From the NCBI GenBank assembly GCA_010015655.1, contig ML976674.1, positions 431,066 to 495,065 on the forward strand: 64,000 nt of DNA, given 5' to 3'. A model generated the notes under the pieces. It searched no databases. It worked only from the letters and a program-made list of their open reading frames with translations, and was not told where the DNA came from. Source of the stretch: Bimuria novae-zelandiae CBS 107.79 (lineage: Eukaryota > Ascomycota > Dothideomycetes > Pleosporales > Didymosphaeriaceae). The translations under genes and the position numbers were made by a program. The stretch's first letter is position 1. Each line of letters begins with the position of its first letter. Below are positions 35,381 through 46,925 of this stretch, one piece after another.

Positions 35381-36703
35381 TTTGAGGCTGGCGCTAGTGG
35401 CGTTAACCGCTTGGCGTACTCATTTGTGGAGCGTCTGATTTATGAGATAAACGTCCGACAGAAATGTGCAGTGGCTTTCTCCGTTTGACCCATTGGTCCA
35501 CTAGTCGCATGAGGGCAGCTACCTAAAATGTTCTCGGGCTACTTGCATTTACCGTTGCTAGATGTTACCTCTCCCATCGCAACCGACGATCCTATCTGAT
35601 GTACTTAATATCAGAACTCGATTTCAATGGTGAGGTGAGGGGCGACGAACTCATAGCCCCTGCCTCGACCTATAGCGGTCAAAATAAGCTCCGGGCTACA
35701 CGGCAGAAGTGGGGTCCCGCCCCACATAGCTCAACAATTCACGATGGCCTCAGCATTGATTCCCATTAATTTGGGAAGTATATCCTCGCCTCCCATGGTT
35801 GGCTTCATGCAAAATTGATTGACTTCCGCTGGGCCATATTGCAGCGATGCGTGCAGTGCTTTTAAACGTACGCATGCATCGTCCAATCTGGTCCTTAGTT
35901 CTCTACGTTGAAAACGTGGAAACCTGCGCTTTGCCCGTTGTTCTTCATCAACTCTGCTTGGCTGAACGAGTATATTCACGGTTGTTCACCGTGGTAAGAA
36001 CTTCTTTCCGCCGTTCGATGCACACCACCTATTTCCTAGGAACGCACTCACCGACCCACTGGGATATTCAACCCGCGACTCCGCAGGGAGATTTGACCCG
36101 ACCAGGATTGTTCCATTCCAATTTGCTGACTATAGTTTTCCAGATCCCACATCAGTCGCTGCAGTCAGCGTGTGGCGGTTCGATTCCGCAAGCCAATCAA
36201 GGCTTTGAAACCTCCCAGGGCTGCATTTCGAATTGAGCGCGATGCCACAATTTACGAAAATCATGGACTCAAAAGCCTTGAACCCTGCAAATGACTTGGC
36301 GTTATTTCGAGCACTGTATCTATCAGGCAGCTGTTTCCTGGGCCATCGTTGCGACACAGTGCTTACACCAATAAGAACTACAACCGAGATAGCGGGGCGT
36401 ACGCAACCAGGAACACATGCCTGGGCACAGATGCAGTGGAACGAAACACAGCAATCAAGATACCCAAAATCTGCTCAACTGGCGCGATTGGCTGCAGCCA
36501 CCCGGCTCAAAGGGTTTAACTGATCTACCGGCACGGCGAGAACAACCCTACATGCAGGGGGTAATACGCCCTGCATCATCGGCAATATACGACGATTGTT
36601 TCCGCAGAAGCTCTGGACTTTGGACCAGCACATAAATGGAGCTTTAGAAAGCTTCGATAAGGAACACATTGCTTTCACAAGTCGTTCGCTGAGCTATCGC
36701 GTA
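35381..36703. other. Intergenic, return to normal GC
   Basis: The AT-rich block ends sharply near 35370. ORFs here (for example 35847-36236 plus and 35731-35979 minus) carry no recognised motif. The right end holds the promoter of the GMC gene. Confidence 0.45.
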
Positions 36704-38694
36704 ATGGCTCCTCTACTAACTTTCGCGTTTTGCATCGCCTCACTGGCCCTCGTTGGCTTATCTTCTGCAGCTCCACCAGAAATTAACAATAAAACTTACG
36801 AATACATTGTTGTAGGTTCTGGTCCTGGAGGTGGACCACTTGCAGCAAACCTTGCAAGAGCAGGCCACTCTGTGCTTCTGCTCGAAGCTGGAGATAACCA
36901 GACTGAGAACCTGAACGTTTCACAATGGTTCAACTTTAATGCCGCAGGCAATGACCCGGCCACGAGGTGGGACTTCTTTGTGAAGCACTCCAATGATGCA
37001 GCTCGCGAGGCCAGGTATCTCCATCGCACGTGGAGGAAGACAGACGGAGCATTTTACGTTGGTATTGATCCGCCTGCGGGAGCGAAGCCACTGGGGATCT
37101 ACTATCCTCGCGCTGGAACACTGGGCGGCTGTGCTATGCATAACGGATGCTTGACCATGGTAGGTTTCTCGTGCTATTTTCAAGTTTTGAGATACTAATA
37201 CTCACCGAAATAATGCAGAACCCAAACGACGTCGACTGGAATGACATTGCAGAGACCACTGGAGATGAATCGTGGTCAGCGGAGAACATGCGCAAATACC
37301 TCTTGAAACTCGAAAAGGCCCATTACAACAGCACCTCAGTACACGGACACGATGGATGGCTCGATACGACCATGCTCGATTCGGGTTACGCCGGCTTCGA
37401 AGATGCAAGAGAGCTGACCACCCTTGCCGCCCAAGCTGCAGGCTACAAAGTATCTGATACCACCAGCCTACTCACCCGCGACATGAACGGAAACCAGCCC
37501 AACCGCGACAACCTCGTCGGCCCCTTCGGAGGTGTGAGCCACATCAACCCCAACGGCCGTCGTTCGTCGCCCGGATACTACGTCCGCGACACTGTTGCCC
37601 TCAACAAGTACCCCTTAACTCTCGCTCTCGACACCCTCGCCACAAAAGTTATCTTCAGAAGCACCGGCACCAACTCGCACAAGAAGGCCGTCGGAGTGGA
37701 ATACCTCCAAGGTAAATCCCTCTACAGTGCTGACCCCCGCTCCTCCCCCAACGCCACGGGCGTTTCCGGAAAGGTCTACGCCTCTCGCGAAGTAATCCTC
37801 TCGGGTGGAGCCTTCAACACGCCCCAGCTGCTCCTCCTCTCCGGAATCGGACCCCGGCGCCATCTCGAGAAGTTCAAGATCCCTATCGTTGCGGATCTCC
37901 CTGGCGTCGACCAACAAGTAGCTGATAACTATGAAGCCGGGATCCTATCTCTCGCCTCGCGCCCCGTTTCCGTCGGCCAGAACATCTTTCCAAACTTTTT
38001 CAAGAGCAGCGTGGGTAAGATTCGAGATATATACATGTGGTGCGGCAACTTCGCATTCGAAGGTTTCTGGCCGGGCTTTCCGAACACGCCGGCGAGTAAC
38101 TTCACAAGTGACTATGGACCGAGAGAGTACGAGTGTGCGCTCGTGCATATGAATCCGCGGAGCCAGTCGGGCACGATTGAGCTGCAGTCGACGAACCCCC
38201 GGGACGTACCGGTTATCAATATGAACTTCTTCAAGGAGGGCGAGGAAGAGGATTTAACGGCGATATATGAGGGCGTGGAATGGGTACGGTCATGGCTGGG
38301 GAAGGTGGATGGAGGGGAGGGGGGACTTGCGCCGTTCGAGGAGCTGCATCCGTGCAAGGGCACTATTGGGAAGCAGAATTGTACGGTGGCAACGCAGAAG
38401 AGGTATATTAAGGAGCAGGCGTATAGCCATCATGCATCGAGCAGTGCGAGGATTGGGGCGGATGGGGATCGGTTTGCGGTACTGGATAGCGCGTTTAGGG
38501 TGAGGAAGGTGGCGGGGCTGAGGGCTGTGGATGCGAGTAGCTTTCCGAAGGTGCCTGGTGGTGAGTATCCTTCTGAAAGGAAACGGGCGAGAGATTAAGG
38601 GCTGACGACGATAGGCTTCCCGGTACTACCCACAATGATGATCAGTGAAAAGGCCACCGATGTTATTCTACAGGGATTGGCCGACGAAGAGTAG
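36704..38694 (+). CDS. Secreted GMC oxidoreductase (AA3-like), three exons
   Basis: Exons 36704-37159, 37219-38560 and 38615-38694 splice in frame to 625 aa. Introns of 59 and 54 nt have GTAGGT...GCAG and GTGAGT...ATAG borders. A signal peptide (about residues 1-22) precedes the FAD dinucleotide-binding motif G-S-G-P-G-G-G at about 38-44, with the ribose-binding Glu at 61. Y-P-R-A-G-T-L-G-G-C follows near 130-140. The second GMC signature reads S-G-G-A-F-N-T-P-Q-L-L-L-L-S-G-I-G-P. The C-terminal active-site region reads Y-S-H-H-A-S-S-S-A-R-I-G, with V-D-A-S-S-F-P-K-V-P downstream. The family oxidises alcohols, sugars or aryl alcohols with FAD. Its substrate is not predictable here. It may supply H2O2 or electrons to the nearby AA9 enzyme, or act in the adjacent peptide locus (inference). 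Confidence 0.9.
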
Positions 38695-39482
38695 GGGACA
38701 CGCAACATATTGGAATTGAATCAGAAATAGCGATAACGTAGAGGATACTGAGCACTAGCATCGTACTCTGCCATCAAAAGCTTACAAAGAGTATAGAATT
38801 TCAGGAAATTGAGCATCAGATGCGCTATATGTTTCGCAAATCTTACTCCCTGCGCATGAAACCGCACTCTCCTGCCACAGCATGCCACGTCGCCTATATC
38901 GTTCCTCGAAATTCCGCATGAGAAGGCCTTGAGAACTTGAGTGCCCACTCGCGAAGACGCCGAATTGCTGCACAATTGCTTTGTGCCGCATAATCTGTTC
39001 GGGACGTTGGTGAAGATAATGAAAGGCTCAACTGCTGCCCAATATCCACACATGGCGTATAATGCATATCGGCACGTTTTGTGCTTAGCCCTATTGCCGT
39101 AACGTCTTTACTGTGCAGTCCTAACTCTTACATTGGTCGCACTTCCCCTTTCTACCACACCGAAACCGAACTAACGTGGTACGGCCTAAAAAAGTGAGCG
39201 GGACAAACGTTGCGATAGCAACGAAAATTCTTACCTTCACCTGCGGATTTTGTCCACGCGCTTAGGGCGGCGACGTGAAATATAAAATTTCTGCTCCGCG
39301 CGGTTGAACCACGACACCACACTCCCTTCGCACAACCTAGCACGGTGACGCACAAATTGACACAGCTTCCCACAGCTCGGCACGAACATTCGACTTTCCA
39401 CTACCTGTATCTCAAGCTCAATCTGTAAGTTGGAGAGAGAGCTGAGGTCGAGCTGTGCTAACACGGCGTACAGTATCCCACA
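38695..39482. other. Intergenic, nothing recognised
   Basis: Between two same-strand genes. It holds the terminator of the GMC gene and the promoter of the next gene. No motif stands out. Confidence 0.4.
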
Positions 39483-40082
39483 ATGGCTGTCGACTGGAAG
39501 GATCCTGAGGTTAAGGACCGCCTCCTCGCTGCTATCATTGCCTCAATGGGTGGCACAGTATGTCGACTACCCTATCCCTCCACGCTCCCTCCCCTCCCGC
39601 TTCTTCCGTCTACCCTTCCACAATGGAGGCGCTAACACACCCCAGGTCAACTGCAAGGAAGTCGCCCGTCTCTACGGCGGCAAAGCGACCTACAGCGCTA
39701 TCGAGAACTTCCTCCGCAAGCCCAAGCAGAAGGCCAGGGATCTCATCGCCAAGGCGGAGGGACGGCCTGCTGCGGCAGCGAGTCCGGCGCGGCCGAGGAA
39801 GACGCCGGGTACGCCAATGACCCCCAAGACCCCCAAAGATGGTGAGTTTACCCTACCTCAATTTCCTCAGTTCTTCTGGGCTTCCAGCGCCCCGTTGGTA
39901 GTTGGGAAATGGTGTGGTTTCGGAAGTGTGCTGATGAAGATGTAGGTGTCAAGACCGGCCGCGTCATCAAGACCACGCCGAAGAAGAACGTCACCTCGCC
40001 CGTCAAGAAGGAGTTCTTCGAGGAGGAATTGGCTGGGGCTGGTGTGGTGGACAGAGATACTGAGCTTGACAATGAGATCTAA
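39483..40082 (+). CDS. Small SANT/Myb-like nuclear protein, three exons
   Basis: Exons 39483-39557, 39646-39841 and 39946-40082 splice in frame to 135 aa (introns of 88 and 104 nt, GTATGT...CCAG and GTGAGT...GTAG). The N-terminus W-K-D-P-E-V-K-D-R-L-L-A-A-I-I-A-S followed by V-A-R-L-Y-G-G-K-A-T-Y-S-A-I-E-N has the spacing of the short SANT/Myb-like domains in many uncharacterised fungal proteins. A basic, Pro/Thr-rich middle (P-G-T-P-M-T-P-K-T-P-K) suggests nuclear location and phosphorylation, and an acidic tail ends the protein. Function unknown; a DNA or chromatin role is inferred. Confidence 0.75.
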
Positions 40083-42063
40083 TTATCTGGCTTGAGGCGT
40101 GTGGAACGGCGCGGTGCTGCGCGTGGGGACTAGCAAGGTCAAAGATTTGGGTGAGTGGGCATGCTTTTGGATGTCATGGTTATGAGGATCCTGGGGGAAC
40201 TTGGGGTATTTTTGTTCGCGCCTCAGCGTGAGCACTCGACAGACGAGGTTGAATGTATTAAAATTAAAGCGACTGCCTCAGGCATCGTGTTGATACCATT
40301 GTCAACAGTTGTGATTGCCCGAGGTGTTTTTCAAAGACGTCGTCCATAGCAAGAAGTCTCAAGTGGAGGTCCTGCAGTAGCAGTGCGATGAATTTAGACA
40401 CGTGCGGGTTACAAATGTGGTAAATGGGCCCGTCCCGCAATCCATATTGTTGGCCGGGAGGCGTCTCCAGGGCTGGTCAGCGGCACTGGCGCCATGCTTG
40501 ATTGTCAGCCAACCGACTAGGCAGAGCAGAATCTTGACTATGAAGGAAATATGTGGAGAGAATTTCGCTGGTTAGTTTCCTCAATTCCGTCCTTCGATCC
40601 CGGTGCCGCCACTGTAGGTAGCTGTTTGTAACGCTGGGCAATTGTCGTGAGACGTGGCAAGCGCGTAAAGCAATTACAGCAGCAGCACACTATTACAATT
40701 CAAATTGCTATGATTCGACATGAAGACGGAAAGAGACAATCTTCTTCCCTAACATCTGTAGGATGCTTCAATTGGCAGCGATACGATGCTCACTGGGAGC
40801 ATCCTTTCTAACCTATGTAAAAGGGTGCTGCCGACCATCGTAGTCAGTCTTCGTAAGCTCGGCCAACGTTGTGAGGTGGGAAGGTGGTCTGAAATGCCTG
40901 CATGTTGGTAGATATGCACCCTGCTGCGTCAGAAGTACATGACTTCGGGACGGGAGGCTAGTTCTGTAGCCGTCAATACCAGTTCGGCGCCGCACACGGC
41001 GCCACCCTCTTTATCGATATCAACATACTTCCACCAATTGAAGCCTTCATGTACTCTTTTTAAGCCCGAAGAATCTATACTCAGGTCCATGAAAACCAAG
41101 TAGATTGCTTCCGATTCGGAGATAGTACAGAGAGGAAACTTGCAATGCCAGCTAGGTACCTATGGTACGTAAATTCGTATCAGCCACCAATCACCTGCAT
41201 TCTAAGACCCTCGCCAGCGCATGCATGGCTGGCGACCCGCTTTTGCGCTATAAACTGCCGAGGTGACGTTTCAAGAAGGAAGTGGGAGAATGCCTCTCCT
41301 CGGGAACTGTCGAAAAGATCCGCTCCCGTTTCAAAATGGCGACTGTCTTCGGCAGTGAGTTAATGTTGCGGTCTGCAACGAGTGCTGACCTCTCTTCGGT
41401 AGCGTCACCACAATTTGTAAAAACTATAATCTGTATACCATACAGTCTCCAAGGAAGTTGGAGTGGATGGTCGCCGATCCTCCAGCCAGCATAAACAGAC
41501 CTTATTATGCTCAAATACAAGCATTTATTGACCGAAAGCTTGACCGAAACCCCATGCACGGATCTGCGACCATCAACCCGAACTTCCTAGAAGAGTCTAG
41601 GTGTCTGGGGGCGGGTAGCGGAGAACGTTGATGGCGTCAGCGTGATGGCGTCAGCATGAATCCGAAGTAAACCCAACGAGGGCGCATTTCCATCCATCCA
41701 CTGTAACCTGGGGTAATCCCGGAAAATACACGAACGATTGCGAGAGGTTTGTATGGAGAGTGAAAGAAAAGCTCGGCATGCCATGAAACATTTGCAGAAG
41801 AAAATAAGATACCATGAAATAGGATTAGCCATATCAGTACCGTACTAGAGCGGCACAAGCACATGGTTTAGAAAAGGATGAACTCGATGCCATAAACACA
41901 TGTACTTCTAATTGATTATGAATACGAGATAAATAAGTCGCACGACGTCCGACCAAGGCCAGCGACCAACAAAAGCGGAGCTAAACCAAAAGAGCATTAG
42001 CCGCCTTATACCATACTGGTACATTCTCCCTATAGCCTTTCCAATATCCCCCCACAAATAGCA
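40083..42063. other. Two-kilobase intergenic stretch, nothing recognised
   Basis: Short overlapping ORFs on both strands (41145-41560, 41587-41864) have no recognisable motif or splice pattern. GC is ordinary, without RIP bias. Confidence 0.45.
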
Positions 42064-43212
42064 TCACGGCGTCTCATGCTCCCAACCCTTTCCATCCTTT
42101 CTCCCTTCCCAGTGCGTTGCCGGAGGCGGCGCGAGCTGGTTATCCTTCACCCACTGTTTAATGCGATCGAAATCCCTGCACTTATGGTGCGGACTGAAGT
42201 CCGCCCGCATGTTGTTAGGAGCCGTAGGGTCATTCAGCACCATATATGGCGTCGTATCCCCATGGCACATCAGCGAGAGACGGAGCGCTTCGATGCAGTG
42301 ATCGACGTGCATTCGCGCGGTTACATCGTCGGTGCGGACGTCGGGGGGCGCGCGGACTACGTCTGGGTGGCGGAAGTACCAGTCTCGCCATGTGTATTGA
42401 CGGATTAGATTCTAAGCAAGTCTCTGTCAGCAAAAGAATTGGATGGCGGGTGGATTTGAAACGGGGAGCCCGACGATGTCATGGGAGGACGAGGGGCTAC
42501 GTACCAGGCAATGAAGTTGGTGAAAAACTTCTATAAGCGCATGATACCCGCCCTCTTCGTCTCCAACTGGTTTGAGGGTCCTGCCATTGCCGAGGTCGGG
42601 CGTGCGGTTGAGGGCAGGAAGTTGATCGTCTGTAATCCTCACGCCGCCATCTAGAACCCGATCGGATTAGCCACGGTCGAAGAAAGGCTCGGGGGCTCGA
42701 CACACAGTACCATAGATCCTCCCATGCCCGCTCCAACTCGGGCGTTGGTGGCCCGCGATAAATCGTATCGTGTGCGAATGCGTTGTCGAAGTCCATTTCG
42801 AGGTACTCGACCGCCTCGTTAGCAGGTGCTGTGGACGCGACACCGTTAGCACATCCATCCATTCACCGCAGATACTAAGATGGTAAACAGAGGAGTATTA
42901 AAGCTGGGGGGACTCACAGAATCCACCGGCTTGGATGCCGCAGTCTCGATCCGACGGCCTTTTGAGCGCATATGCGCCGATAAGAGCAACGGACAGGAAA
43001 ACGAAGAACGACAGAGCCATTGCCAGGACAAGTACGAGGCGGTGATGTGCCCGAGGGCGCATCTGGAGTGCTTCATTCTCCATGCGTCCTTCAGACTCTC
43101 CCTCCGAGTCTTTATACGCGCGCTCCTTTGAGCCAAGCAAAGATTCCTTGCCCACCTTGTGGTACCTTTGCGTGGAAAATAACGTAGAGATTCTGGCATG
43201 AAGTGTTTCCAT
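42064..43212 (-). CDS. UstYa-family (DUF3328) membrane oxidase, four exons
   Basis: Minus-strand exons 43212-42918, 42828-42706, 42650-42505 and 42411-42064 join in frame to 303 aa. Introns are 89, 55, 93 nt with GTGAGT, GTGTGT and GTACGT donors. A cytosolic N-terminus is followed by one membrane helix (about residues 58-82) and a lumenal domain. The domain starts S-P-A-N-E-A-V-E-Y and carries the two family-defining H-x-x-H-C motifs, H-Q-L-H-C at 183-187 and H-V-D-H-C at 223-227. UstYa proteins are metal-dependent oxidases that modify fungal RiPP precursors (ustiloxin, phomopsin, asperipin) and some other metabolites. It faces the Kex2-processed repeat gene across a 1-kb shared upstream region, which suggests co-regulation. 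The family assignment is firm; the substrate is inferred. Confidence 0.88.
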
Positions 43213-43643
43213 TGCTGCGAATTCAGAAAGAGAAAGATGATGGTTGACGGAGTGAGGTTTAGAAGGTAGCAAAATGTAGCATCTGTCCGGGGACGGCGCG
43301 AATATTGGGTATTTGGACGGGGGGGACAGTTGCTTGGGTCTAGATAGAGACTGATAAGGCATTGCTCGCTGTAACGTAGTCGATCGTGTACTCTGGGTCC
43401 AAGTGATAGTAGCAATGGCCCCACAGTCCCCCTGCGAGTTTGCTCATAACGTCTGTATACCTTGTCGTATAAGAGGCTTACACATACTGCAGACTATCCG
43501 TAAACGATATATAACCTCCAGATTTGGCAGGTGATCTCGAGTAGTCGTTCTAAGCTCTTACAACCTAAGGCATCCCATTATCTTATCACCGCGAGATGTA
43601 AACCACCGGGCCAAATTCCGTAGCGATACATGGTCTGCAGACA

Positions 43644-43977
43644 CTCGAGGCTATTGCCTCAATCCTGGCAGGATGTTCACGAGGACACTTTCAATGTACC
43701 TCAAGTCACTTCATTTCCAAAACGAGCGAGGGAGATGAGCAGACGCCGAAGCTAGGAGAGCGGGGATAGACATCGTCGCGCTCGAAGCTAATGCCTGAAT
43801 CCTAGCAAGACGTTCACGAGAGCACTTTCAATGTACATCAAGTCACTTTACTTCCAAAAAAAAGTAAGAGGAATCAGCTTTGGAGCTTCGCAAGCTTCGT
43901 GAAGCTGCGGAAGCAAGAGGAATAAGCAGACGAGAAAGGTAAGGAAGCGGGGATAGGCATCGTCGTGCACGAAGGGA
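43644..43977. repeat. Tandem duplicated module in the divergent promoter
   Basis: Copy 1 (43644-43780) and copy 2 (43781-43977) align over CTCGA-GCTA-TGCCT-AATCCT-GCA, then GTTCACGAG, CACTTTCAATGTAC, TCAAGTCACTT, CTTCCAAAA, GAGCAGACG and GCGGGGATAG-CATCGTCG. Copy 2 has about 50 bp extra, including GAAGCTT-rich inverted sequence (AAGCTTCG near 43890). Confidence 0.8.
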
Positions 43978-44117
43978 TGGAACCTCACGAGCCGATCACT
44001 GCAGACCTACCCAATGTAGAAACCGCCAATAACTGATTACAGAGCGGAAATGTGGCATCAGACTCCTCGGTAACAGAGGATCAAAACCTCGGATACAGAA
44101 AACCACGCCGGGTGAAG

Positions 44118-44125
44118 TATATAAA
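44118..44125 (+). promoter_or_regulatory. TATA box of the Kex2-repeat gene
   Basis: TATATAAA lies 96 bp upstream of the ATG at 44221, at a normal distance for a strongly or conditionally expressed fungal gene. Confidence 0.6.
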
Positions 44126-44220
44126 CATCCCCCTTCGCCAGGTTTGAGAGGTCCAACCCACAGCACACTCCACCTCACTTCTCTACCAATTTGCAATCAC
44201 AGCATCCCCTCTTGTCCACC

Positions 44221-44944
44221 ATGAAGCTTCAAATCCTCATCGGTCTCCTTTCCGCCTTGAGCGCTCTCGCTGCTCCTGTGGCCAAGGCTGGTGTCGAGGG
44301 TACCGGTACGCCCCCATACTCTTCCGCACCCTATACCCTTCCGCCACCCAACCTCTTCCGCGCCCCAAAGCTAGACTGACATGCTGTGAAAGACACCTCC
44401 AACCTCGTCCTCTCCGGCATCGCCGTCGCCGTCACCGCCTCAGACGAAGACTTCAAAGTAAAGCGGTCCGCCTCGCCCGGCGTAGCTGGCACTGGTATGC
44501 ACATCCACTTTTTTATTTTGCAACAATCCCTTTCGAACATTCCCCTCGGGAAACACACTTTTTGTCCCCACCTTTTATACTCGGTTGATTACTACCTACT
44601 TGTGTACATTTTGTCTCTTGATACATGTCCAAAACCTCACACCCTGTATCTAACGCGATAAAGACACATCCAACCTCGTCCTCTCCGGCATCGCCGTCGC
44701 CGTCACCGCCTCAGACGAAGACTTCAAGAAAATCAAGCGTTCTGCCGAAACCAATCTTGCTAGCACTGGTATACACAATGTGGTTAAGAGAGCCGAGGAC
44801 GCCCCCGACGGCGGTGTCGTGCCTATCGGGCTGCTCTTGCTCGTGGCCAAGGCGGACGATGATGGGAAGAGGGATGCGAAGCTGATTAATCCGTACATTG
44901 ATGACGTGGAGAAGGCGGATAAGCATGCCGTATTGGGGGAGTGA
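44221..44944 (+). CDS. Secreted Kex2-processed repeat protein (candidate RiPP or peptide precursor), three exons
   Basis: Exons 44221-44305, 44393-44494 and 44664-44944 splice in frame (phase 1 at both junctions) to 155 aa. Introns are 87 and 169 nt (GTACGC...AAAG, GTATGC...AAAG), each with a CTRAC-type branch site. A signal peptide (L-I-G-L-L-S-A-L-S-A-L-A) leads to two almost identical units: D-T-S-N-L-V-L-S-G-I-A-V-A-V-T-A then S-D-E-D-F-K and a Lys-Arg site followed by S-A. A diverged third unit (G-V-V-P-I-G-L-L-L-L-V-A-K-A-D-D-D-G-K-R) follows. There are four Lys-Arg sites, the signature of Kex2-processed repeat proteins. Each unit pairs a hydrophobic stretch with an acidic tail. The coding frame has no cysteine and one tyrosine (in I-N-P-Y-I). 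Possible roles are a RiPP precursor for the adjacent UstYa-like enzyme, a surface peptide like Rep1-type repellents, or an effector. I do not recognise the exact family. Confidence 0.75.
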
Positions 44945-45210
44945 GTGGGTGGCATATTTAGGTTGCAAGTGGGATAAGCTTGGGGAAGGGGATGAAAGGA
45001 GCGCAGCTCCATGATTATTATAGGTCGTGAGGAAGTGGAGGAGTGGGGAGGCGGTTGGGAACGGTATCACATCACTCATTAAATAACAACAATAAACAAA
45101 TCGCTCTTTATAAAAAAATCTTGCTTCTGCCAAATGGCCTTAGTCTCTAACTGAGCGTATAAAATTGATACCGCTGTAACCCTAAAAACCCGCCCCATTC
45201 CAGAACCCTT

Positions 45211-46081
45211 CTACCCCGCCCACGGCGTCGGCCCCGGCATCGCATAACTCGTAATCTTCGTATACGGATTCATAAGTATGCCTGGATGATCCGCCTTATA
45301 CAACGCCGTCCCCAGCGTCCCCGCTGGCAAACTCTTCGTCCCCGACCCCGTAACCTTGATATTGAAGCATTGCGGATAATTCTGCGCGCCGTTCGGCGAG
45401 TTCGCGCCGTGCAACCTACCACCCACACATATTAGCTCCATCCCCCAACACACGGAGAAGAGGGAGTACTTACGCAATAAGTTCATGCCTAAAGACGTAG
45501 TTCCCTGGTTTAAGCGAAGAGGGCACTTTCAACGTCCATTTCCCTCCCTGGTCGATGAGTTTTTGTTGCGCCCACACTTGACTCGCATAATCGATGCCCT
45601 CGGCCGCAATCTTCACCCACTGCAAATTCGTCTTAACCACCTTCGAACAATCCCCCCCGCAGTCCGCCACATAGCCTAGGATCGGTCCGTACGGATGCGG
45701 CCACTTGTACGGGCCCCAGCTAAACACCAGACTGCCGCCAGCCGTCACAGTCGCGCTGATGGCGCCAGGCGCGGAGTTCTTGTGGCAGTTGATGTCGGGG
45801 GTGGCGTACGCGTCGGGCGCGACGAAGCCAATGTCGACGTTCTCGGTGTACCATGCGGCTGTGTCGGGGAATTTGCCTGTTTGCTGCTTCATGTAGTAGT
45901 AGTCGACTGGTCACCTCGACGTCAGCCAACCTTATTCAAATCAAAGGCAGAAAGGATATTAGGGTGGGTGCCTACGCAGGAAGCCTTGCTGGTATTTCCC
46001 ATCTGCGGTGAAGTTCTGGACGTAGCCGTGGGCGAAGGCCGAGGCGGCGAAGCCGGCGACAGCGAGCATGGAGTACTTCAT
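45211..46081 (-). CDS. AA9 lytic polysaccharide monooxygenase, three exons
   Basis: Minus-strand exons 46081-45976, 45906-45474 and 45415-45211 join in frame to 247 aa (introns of 69 and 58 nt, with donors GTAGGC and GTAAGT). The signal peptide (residues 1-17) is cut before His18, which becomes the N-terminal copper ligand of the mature enzyme. L-L-D-Y-Y-Y-M-K-Q-Q follows. The second copper His is His106 in W-P-H-P-Y-G-P. The axial Tyr lies in G-A-Q-N-Y-P-Q-C-F-N, in the usual AA9 arrangement. There is no carbohydrate-binding module. AA9 enzymes oxidatively cleave cellulose or hemicellulose outside the cell using copper and H2O2 or O2. The gene converges on the Kex2-repeat gene with 266 bp between the stop codons. 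Confidence 0.92.
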
Positions 46082-46925
46082 CGCTGTGCAACTCTGCAAG
46101 TTAAGTGATGTAAGATTAGCACGTGTGCCTATGTTGATCGCTCTACAAATCCACGACGCAGGCCATGCCTTTATGTACTCCTCCCCCCAAACCCATAATA
46201 ATCATAAGAGTCCCGGCAGCGCGTTCACTGGCGGCATTCAAAAACCGGGTTCAACCAGCGTGACACTCCCAAATCATTACGTCGCGATCCTGTTCAGTGC
46301 CGCATATATTGCGGGCGTAAGAAAATGCGGCTCAAGTGGCGGTCTCGTTGGTGCGATTATGTGGGGTAGCGCTTGGGGGCGGTCGTTTGGAAACGTGGGC
46401 CGGCACAGCAATTAATATGTCGGGGGTGCTTAATATAACCACGCAGTGTGCGACCAGACGTGTGGTTTAAGTACCTGCTCTATCCTTCGCGCTAGGCGAA
46501 AAGCGGTACGAAACTTCTTATGTAAATTGAATCGCCTTGGAGGATGGTCCTGGTGGGTGTCGCGTGAGGCTGCTGTCGGTGATGGCACCGCGATATTCCG
46601 ACGGAGGCACCTGGTGCCGCTGTGATGGTGTGTAACTTGGGAGGCAGTGCTGGCCGAAGGATGCAGTGTGGTGTCGTCGCCCAATGCTTAAACCTTGGAA
46701 TGCGAGAATATGGATGCGACGGAACAGAGAAGAACCGACGAGTTTTTAGGGACAGTGCAATACAGATTTGTATGAAAGACTTTCGCTATCTATAGGGGGT
46801 TCAAAATACAGCTTCATAACACAGCCATACCTTGATAGAGAAAGGACCCGAAGCCAAGCTATGCAGCCACAACCACGTCCGTCCAAGCGCAACTCTCGCC
46901 GAGAGTTACAAGAGCGCTCAGTTCA
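46082..46925. other. Intergenic, nothing recognised
   Basis: Holds the upstream region of the AA9 gene and the 3' flank of ALE1. Short ORFs only. Confidence 0.4.

Larger units (their letters stand above)
43213..44220. promoter_or_regulatory. Shared divergent promoter region of the UstYa-like and Kex2-repeat genes
   Basis: About 1 kb between two divergent start codons. It contains a tandem duplication of roughly 140-190 bp (listed separately) and a TATA box on the plus-strand side. A joint upstream region of this kind often controls clustered secreted-peptide genes. No specific transcription-factor site could be assigned with confidence. Confidence 0.5.

Noticed and set aside
36174..36190. 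GGTTCGATTCC, resembling a tRNA T-arm
   Set aside because: No acceptor, D or anticodon stems can be folded around it.
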